Of a DNA stretch of 26,314 bases, positions 21,952-26,314 are shown piece by piece. A program made the translations under genes and the position numbers. How positions within the stretch are numbered: the stretch's first letter is position 1; each line of letters starts with the position of its first letter. Under the pieces are notes generated by a model, which was not told the DNA's origin, searched no databases, and saw only the letters and a list, made by a program, of their open reading frames with translations. Source of the DNA: Atkinsonella hypoxylon (taxonomy: Eukaryota > Ascomycota > Sordariomycetes > Hypocreales > Clavicipitaceae); assembly GCA_000729835.1 (NCBI GenBank), contig JFHB01000310.1, positions 1 through 26,314 on the forward strand, written 5' to 3'.

Positions 21952-22279
21952 TGTCACGGCCACAAGGGAAAGATTAAATGGTCTTATTAGGCTCTATCAA
22001 CGAAGACTCTAAGATAGAGGGGAAAAGAGGAAAAAGGAGGCGAAGCCTCTATAGGTGCCTAAGGGCTATAAGATCAACGGACCCTAGTAGAGTTAACACC
22101 CTAAAGTAGGGCTACGTTTAGCGCATCTAACAGTTTAACGTTATTCCGTAACGGTTTAAGGTTTTTCCGAAGAAGACCTAAGGTCCTATAGCTTAAGCTA
22201 GCGCCTATAAAGTAGCTAACTTAGAATATCTTAATATTAAGGTAACTAATAATAATAACAAGGGATTGTAACTGTTACA
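21952..22279 (-). repeat. Gypsy-3A 3' LTR
   Basis: A 328-bp LTR beginning TGTCACGGCC and ending ACTGTTACA on the + strand (TGTAACAGT...GGCCGTGACA on the - strand). It is followed by a - strand polypurine tract and the end of pol. It is related to 23069-23399 but diverged by indels as well as transitions, so the two LTRs belong to different insertions. It retains more CpG than most of the window. Confidence 0.9.
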
Positions 22280-22297
22280 CTACTCCCTTCTAAACCT
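22280..22297 (-). other. Gypsy-3A polypurine tract
   Basis: On the - strand AGGTTTAGAAGGGAGTAG immediately precedes the LTR start TGTAAC. Gypsy-3B has the equivalent tract at about 23400-23417. Confidence 0.8.
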
Positions 22298-22323
22298 AAT
22301 ATCGTTAGACAATATCGAAGGTT

Positions 22324-23068
22324 TTACCTATATTGTATAGGTCTTTTCCTCTTTATTGTAGTATCTTTTACAGTTATATTGTTATTGTTGTGTTCTACTA
22401 CAGCTTTATCGTTAGCAGCTGTAACTAACTATTTCTGTAGTCTTACTAGTAGTCCTGCAGCATCTAGATACTTCTTGTGAAATTTAACTAAGGCTGCTGC
22501 TGCATTAGCTAAATTTCTTACTAGATACTATTAATTATCTAGGTTATAACCTTTCTAACTAACCTAATATTCTAAGGTCTTATTCTAACCTTTTAATCTA
22601 GAGGCTAGTACTTAGTTAACTTTATACTCTATTTAGCCTTAGATTTCTTGTAGTTCCTCTAGTGTAATTAGCTGCTAAGGCAATAGATTAATTAGTGCCT
22701 TCTGTAGCCTATCTGCATAAAACAACAGAGACCCTTTAAACTAGCCTAGAATATCTAAGATAAAGCTGTAACCTCTCTTTTCAATTATTAACTATAGACT
22801 AGTGTATTAAGAATTAAGTTAAGTAGTTAAGGCTGAAGTTATAAAGCCTTTCTTCTGTATATAGACTTTATTGCCTACATTAAAGTTAACTTCCCTTCTT
22901 TTCTAATTAGCCTAGTTCTCTTATGCCTTTTAGGCTTTAACTGCATTTTGCTACATAAGGTCTTATACCTCCTTTGTTTATATAATAATGTTTTAAGTAG
23001 TTTGCGCCCTTTCTAAATTAACAAGATTAAATAGTTTATTATCTAATGCTAATAGATTCTGTAGTAGT
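22324..23068 (-). pseudogene. pol: Gypsy-3A pol C-terminus with chromodomain (RIP-broken)
   Basis: The - strand frame encodes the integrase C-terminal part (a VGNKVY-type start near 22885, a GYSFILDI stretch near 22750) followed by a chromodomain near 22440-22650, recognisable by a KGYNLDN core and the ANAAAALVKFH tail helix. A TAA at 22324-22326 may be the natural stop. Chromodomains tether integration of such elements to histone-marked chromatin. The former aromatic-cage tryptophan positions now read TAG, as expected from RIP. It is less mutated than the equivalent part of Gypsy-3B. Confidence 0.85.
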
Positions 23069-23399
23069 TGTCACGGCCATAAGGGAAAGATCAAATGGTC
23101 TTATTAGGCTCTATCAACGAAGACTTTAAGATAGAGAGGAAAGGAGGAAAAAGGAGACGAAGCCTCTATAGGTGCTTAAGGGCTATAAGATTAACGGACC
23201 CTAGTGGAGTTAACAACCTAAAGTAGGGCTACGTTTAGTGCATCTAACGGTCTAACGTTATTCTATAACAGTTTAAGGTTCTACTAAAGGATTAAGGCCT
23301 TACTAAGCTAGCACTAATAGAGTAGCTAACTTAGAACATTTAAACATTAAGGTAATAAAGAACAATAAAGCATTATGCTAAGGGCTTATAACTATTATA
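23069..23399 (-). repeat. Gypsy-3B 3' LTR
   Basis: A 331-bp LTR starting TGTCACGGCC; its other end is mutated to ACTATTATA. It abuts the Gypsy-3A interior directly at 23068/23069. Confidence 0.88.
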
Positions 23400-23443
23400 C
23401 TACCCCCTTCTAAACCTAATATTTTTAAACAATATTAAAGGTT

Positions 23444-26314
23444 TTACCTATATTATATAGGTCTTTTCCTCTTTATTATAGTATCCTTAGCAGCTATATT
23501 GTTATTGCTGTATTCTACTACAGCTTTATTATTAGTAGCTGCAACTAACTATTCCTATAGTCTTACTAGTAGTTCTACAGCATCTAGATACTTCTTATAA
23601 AATTTAACTAAGGCTAACGCTATATTAGCTAAATTCTTCGCTAAATACTATTAATTATCTAGGTTGTAACCTTTCTAACTAACTTAATATTCTAAGGTTT
23701 TATTCTAACCCTTTAATCTAAAGGCTAGTACTTAGTTAACTTTATATTCTATTTAGCTCTAGATTTCTTATAGTTCCTTTAGCGTTATTAGCTACTAAGG
23801 CAATAGATTAATTAATGCCTTCTGTAGCCTATTTATATAAAACAATAGAGACCCTTTAAACTAGCCTAGAATATCTAAGATAAAGCTATAACCTCTCTTT
23901 TTAATTATTAACTATAGACTAGTGTATTAAGAATTAAGTTAAGTAGTTAGAGCTAAAGTTATAAAGCCTTTCTTCTATATATAGACTTTATTGCCTATAT
24001 TAAAGTTAACTTCCCTTTTTTTCTAATTAGCCTAGTTCTCTTATACCTTTTAGGCTTTAACTGCATTTTACTATATAAGGTTTTATACTTTCTTTATTTA
24101 TATAATAATGTTTTAAGCAGTTTATACTCTTTCTAAATTAATAAGATTAAATAGTTTATTATTTAATGCTAATAGATTCTATAGTAGTTAACCTAATAAT
24201 ACCTAAAGAGAATATATATTTAACAATAAGTACTATAATATATTATATATAAAGTTTAAAGTAGAAAAGTAAATACTTTACTACCTTTAATACTAGTTAA
24301 TATAGAATCTTAGTTTCTAATTTAATTCTTAATTTATAATCTCTATAGCTCCTTAGGTTTATAGGTGTAAAGAACTTCTATAATAATGTTTTATACTAGT
24401 TAGCTTATTAATTGTTTTTAGGAATTCTAATATAAAAGAGCTAGTATTATTGCTAATTTAAACACTAAATAAGCTAAGGAAACAATATATATATTAATAA
24501 TACTATTGTATAATCTTTTCTACTGTATCTATCTTATAGCCTAAAAGAGTAGCTATTAGGTAACTAAATTTGTAAATAAACACCTAAATATAGTTATAGC
24601 TAAATTTATCTAGAGGTATATCCTTACTATTAATAACTACCTACTTCTATACTTTATTTAGTACTAGTAGAGAGTGTAATAAGCCTAGAGTCTTATTATA
24701 GTAAGGTTTATTGCAGTTATAGTTTAGATAATTCTTTATAAAGGTTTAGATATTATAATTTATTCTTTACTACTAATATTGCCTTTTAATAAGATTAATT
24801 GTTTTATATTAACCTCTATAGGTAAAAATAGATAGTATATAAGCTTTATAAATTAATGCTATATATAAGAAGATCTTTCTATTACTAGTTTAAACTAGAA
24901 CTACTAGCTTTCTATTGTAAGAACCTAGACCTTATTCTTTATTTTCTTTAACAATTAAGTCTACTAGGTTTAATCCTTAAAGTCTCTTTTATACACTTAA
25001 TATTATTTTATTATTAACTTAATTAAGTAGTATTATCTTAAAGGTTTAGTTTAAAGCTTTTTAGGCTTTAACAGTAGAAGTGTTAATAGTTTTTCTTAAT
25101 AGAGTATTAGTAATAATATTATTTTTTCCTTTTTAATACTAAAAAGTAATATTAAAGTTAGCTAAGAAGTTAGCTTATCTAACTTAATGCATTAATAGTA
25201 GCCTCTTAGTAGACTAATACAATAGTGCTTAGTAATTAGTAATAATAAAGAATTAAGTACTAAGCAGCTTAAGTTTAAAGTGCTATAACGTTTAAACTAT
25301 AGCTAATATTTCTTAATTCTAGATAGAATAAGCTCTTTCTACTAGTGTTATAGTCTTACTAAAATATCTAATAGGTTTCTATTTATTGTTGTCTTATAAC
25401 TATATAATTACTTTTTCTATAGCGTTATAAGAAGCATTAGTCTCTACTTAGGTTTTTCTACTTAGTTAAAAGAAAGCTAATATAGGTGCTTAAGTAGCTA
25501 ATTTCTTTATTAGATTAAATACTTATTATTGTTCTAGTTTAATAATAAATATTGCCTCTTTCTTAAGTAAGTAATTTAGTAGTTCTACTATATTACTAGA
25601 ATAACTATAGAATATATAAATGTAATTATATAACCTAAGGAAGAATCTTAGTGTAGTCTTAAAAGTTAAATCTTTAATCTTTTAGCTAATAATAGCTTTA
25701 ATCTTAGCTAAATTAATTTATATACCTTTTTTAACTTTAATTATTATACCTAAGTAGTTAATACTTTTTATATTAAACTAGAATTTCTTAATATTACCTT
25801 AAAGATTAGCTTTATATAATTAGTAAATAACTTCTTTAACTTAAGACTAATAAACCTTTTCTACTTTATTATCTATATAGATTAAGATATTATTAGTATA
25901 AGCATTAGTAAAGAGGTTAAGTAATTTATTAAGCTAAGCATTAATAAATAATTACTATTAAGCTAGTTTAACTTTTAATCTAAAGGGAAGTACTTTCTAC
26001 TAAAATATTCCTTAGTAAGTTTAAAAAGTAGTTAGGTATTAAGAGTTTACTTTAATTAATATTTAATTAAAAGCTTTAATAACATTAATCTTACTTATTC
26101 TTTTAGCTTATTAGCAATTAGTAATAGTTTCTTTAATATTTAAAGTAAGAACTAATTAAGGCTTTAGGAAGTTATTAATCTATTAATAATCTTAGTAGAA
26201 ATACCTCTTACTAAAGTAAGGTTTTAGAGTAAAAACATTTAATGTAGGTTTATTAGCTATATAGAGTTTAATTAATCTAGCCTTTAATAGTTCTTTAATA
26301 GCTTTCTTTTCTAA
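23444..26314 (-). pseudogene. pol: Gypsy-3B pol: reverse transcriptase, RNase H, integrase, chromodomain (RIP-broken)
   Basis: Landmarks from reverse transcriptase to chromodomain share one - strand frame, so stops rather than frameshifts broke it. The reverse transcriptase catalytic box is at about 25889-25900 and reads Tyr-Thr-Asn-Asn instead of Tyr-x-Asp-Asp. RNase H lies at about 25140-25510, recognisable by YFSKTIT, a degraded YSI-x-N-x-EILAIV and FFIITN; its first catalytic Asp reads Asn (VETNASYNA). The integrase zinc-binding region is near 24760-24880 and the core near 24450-24700, where the first catalytic Asp also reads Asn (VVINSKD). The chromodomain is at about 23560-23760. The start is off the window. 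Confidence 0.88.

Larger units (their letters stand above)
21952..23068 (-). mobile_element. Gypsy-3A: chromodomain-type Gypsy element, 3' part only
   Basis: The 3' LTR plus 789 bases of interior end abruptly at a second LTR of the same family at 23069. The left junction is inside the Gypsy-2 downstream ORF after GTGCAATC, at the position of GTGCAATT in Gypsy-1. The remainder is probably beyond the right edge of the window. Confidence 0.85.
1..26314. other. RIP-degraded, AT-rich nested retrotransposon block
   Basis: The whole window is low-GC with abundant TpA and few CpA or CpG steps. Where two copies of one sequence exist (1-4068 against 17913-21580; 8511-11209 against 14525-17211; 22280-23068 against 23400-24188) they differ mainly by C/T or G/A transitions. 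Coding frames are interrupted by TAG and TAA, as expected when CAG, CAA and TGG are hit by CpA-to-TpA mutation on either strand. A direct example is a CAG codon near 11932 that reads TAG in the sister copy near 21602. RIP is a fungal genome-defence process acting on duplicated DNA. I infer an ascomycete repeat isochore. No host gene was found. Confidence 0.9.
23069..26314 (-). mobile_element. Gypsy-3B: chromodomain-type Gypsy element running off the right edge
   Basis: 3' LTR, polypurine tract and pol read on the - strand, and the element continues past 26314. Its first 1.1 kb repeats the Gypsy-3A unit; beyond about 24188 it continues into pol sequence that Gypsy-3A lacks here. Gag, the primer-binding site and the 5' LTR are outside the window. 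Confidence 0.88.

Noticed and set aside
21757..21963. 68-codon - strand frame
   Set aside because: It is antisense to the Gypsy-2 downstream ORF and runs into the Gypsy-3A LTR.
1..26314. CRISPR arrays, bacterial operons, riboswitches, tRNA or rRNA genes
   Set aside because: No regularly spaced repeats, no cloverleaf or rRNA core sequence seen. The only tRNA-like strings are the two primer-binding sites.
24189..26314. A separate host gene in the right end
   Set aside because: The - strand reads as Gypsy integrase, RNase H and reverse transcriptase in one phase.

Overview
This window is a block of nested, decayed LTR retrotransposons. I find no host gene, tRNA or rRNA. The DNA is very AT-rich and saturated with TpA, while CpA and CpG are scarce. 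Related copies differ mainly by C/T and G/A transitions, and the reading frames are broken by in-frame TAG and TAA. This is the signature of repeat-induced point mutation (RIP), so I infer an AT-rich repeat isochore of a filamentous ascomycete (Pezizomycotina). I cannot name the species.

Layout. (1) Gypsy-1, a + strand Ty3/Gypsy element, starts inside its reverse transcriptase at base 1 and runs to about 14524 in three pieces: 1-4068, 11907-12220 and 12922-14524. (2) Its first gap holds Copia-1 (4069-11900, - strand), a full-length Ty1/Copia element with two 691-bp LTRs, primer-binding site, polypurine tract, target-site duplication and one continuous gag-pol frame. (3) Its second gap holds a solo LTR of the same Copia family (12221-12915). 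(4) At 14525 a second Copia copy begins in mid-gene (Copia-2, 14525-17912, - strand: part of gag-pol, leader, 5' LTR). (5) From 17913 to 21951 lies Gypsy-2, a sister of Gypsy-1. (6) From 21952 to the end are two copies of a different, chromodomain-bearing Gypsy family on the - strand: Gypsy-3A (3' LTR plus the 3' end of pol, 21952-23068) and Gypsy-3B (23069 to beyond 26314).

The simplest history is a Russian doll. Copia-2 entered Gypsy-2, Gypsy-1 entered Copia-2, two Copia-family insertions entered Gypsy-1, Gypsy-3A entered Gypsy-2, and Gypsy-3B entered Gypsy-3A.

The most unusual item is a long extra reading frame downstream of pol in Gypsy-1 and Gypsy-2. Once the two Copia-family insertions are subtracted, the Gypsy-1 copy reads as one frame of roughly 600 codons interrupted only by TAG/TAA. 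It has hydrophobic segments, a lysine/asparagine-rich helix-like region and a C-terminal membrane-like segment with a basic tail. I do not recognise the family. The layout recalls an envelope-type third ORF, but that is an inference.

All catalytic motifs I could locate are damaged in the RIP manner (Asp to Asn in the reverse transcriptase and protease), so nothing here looks active.
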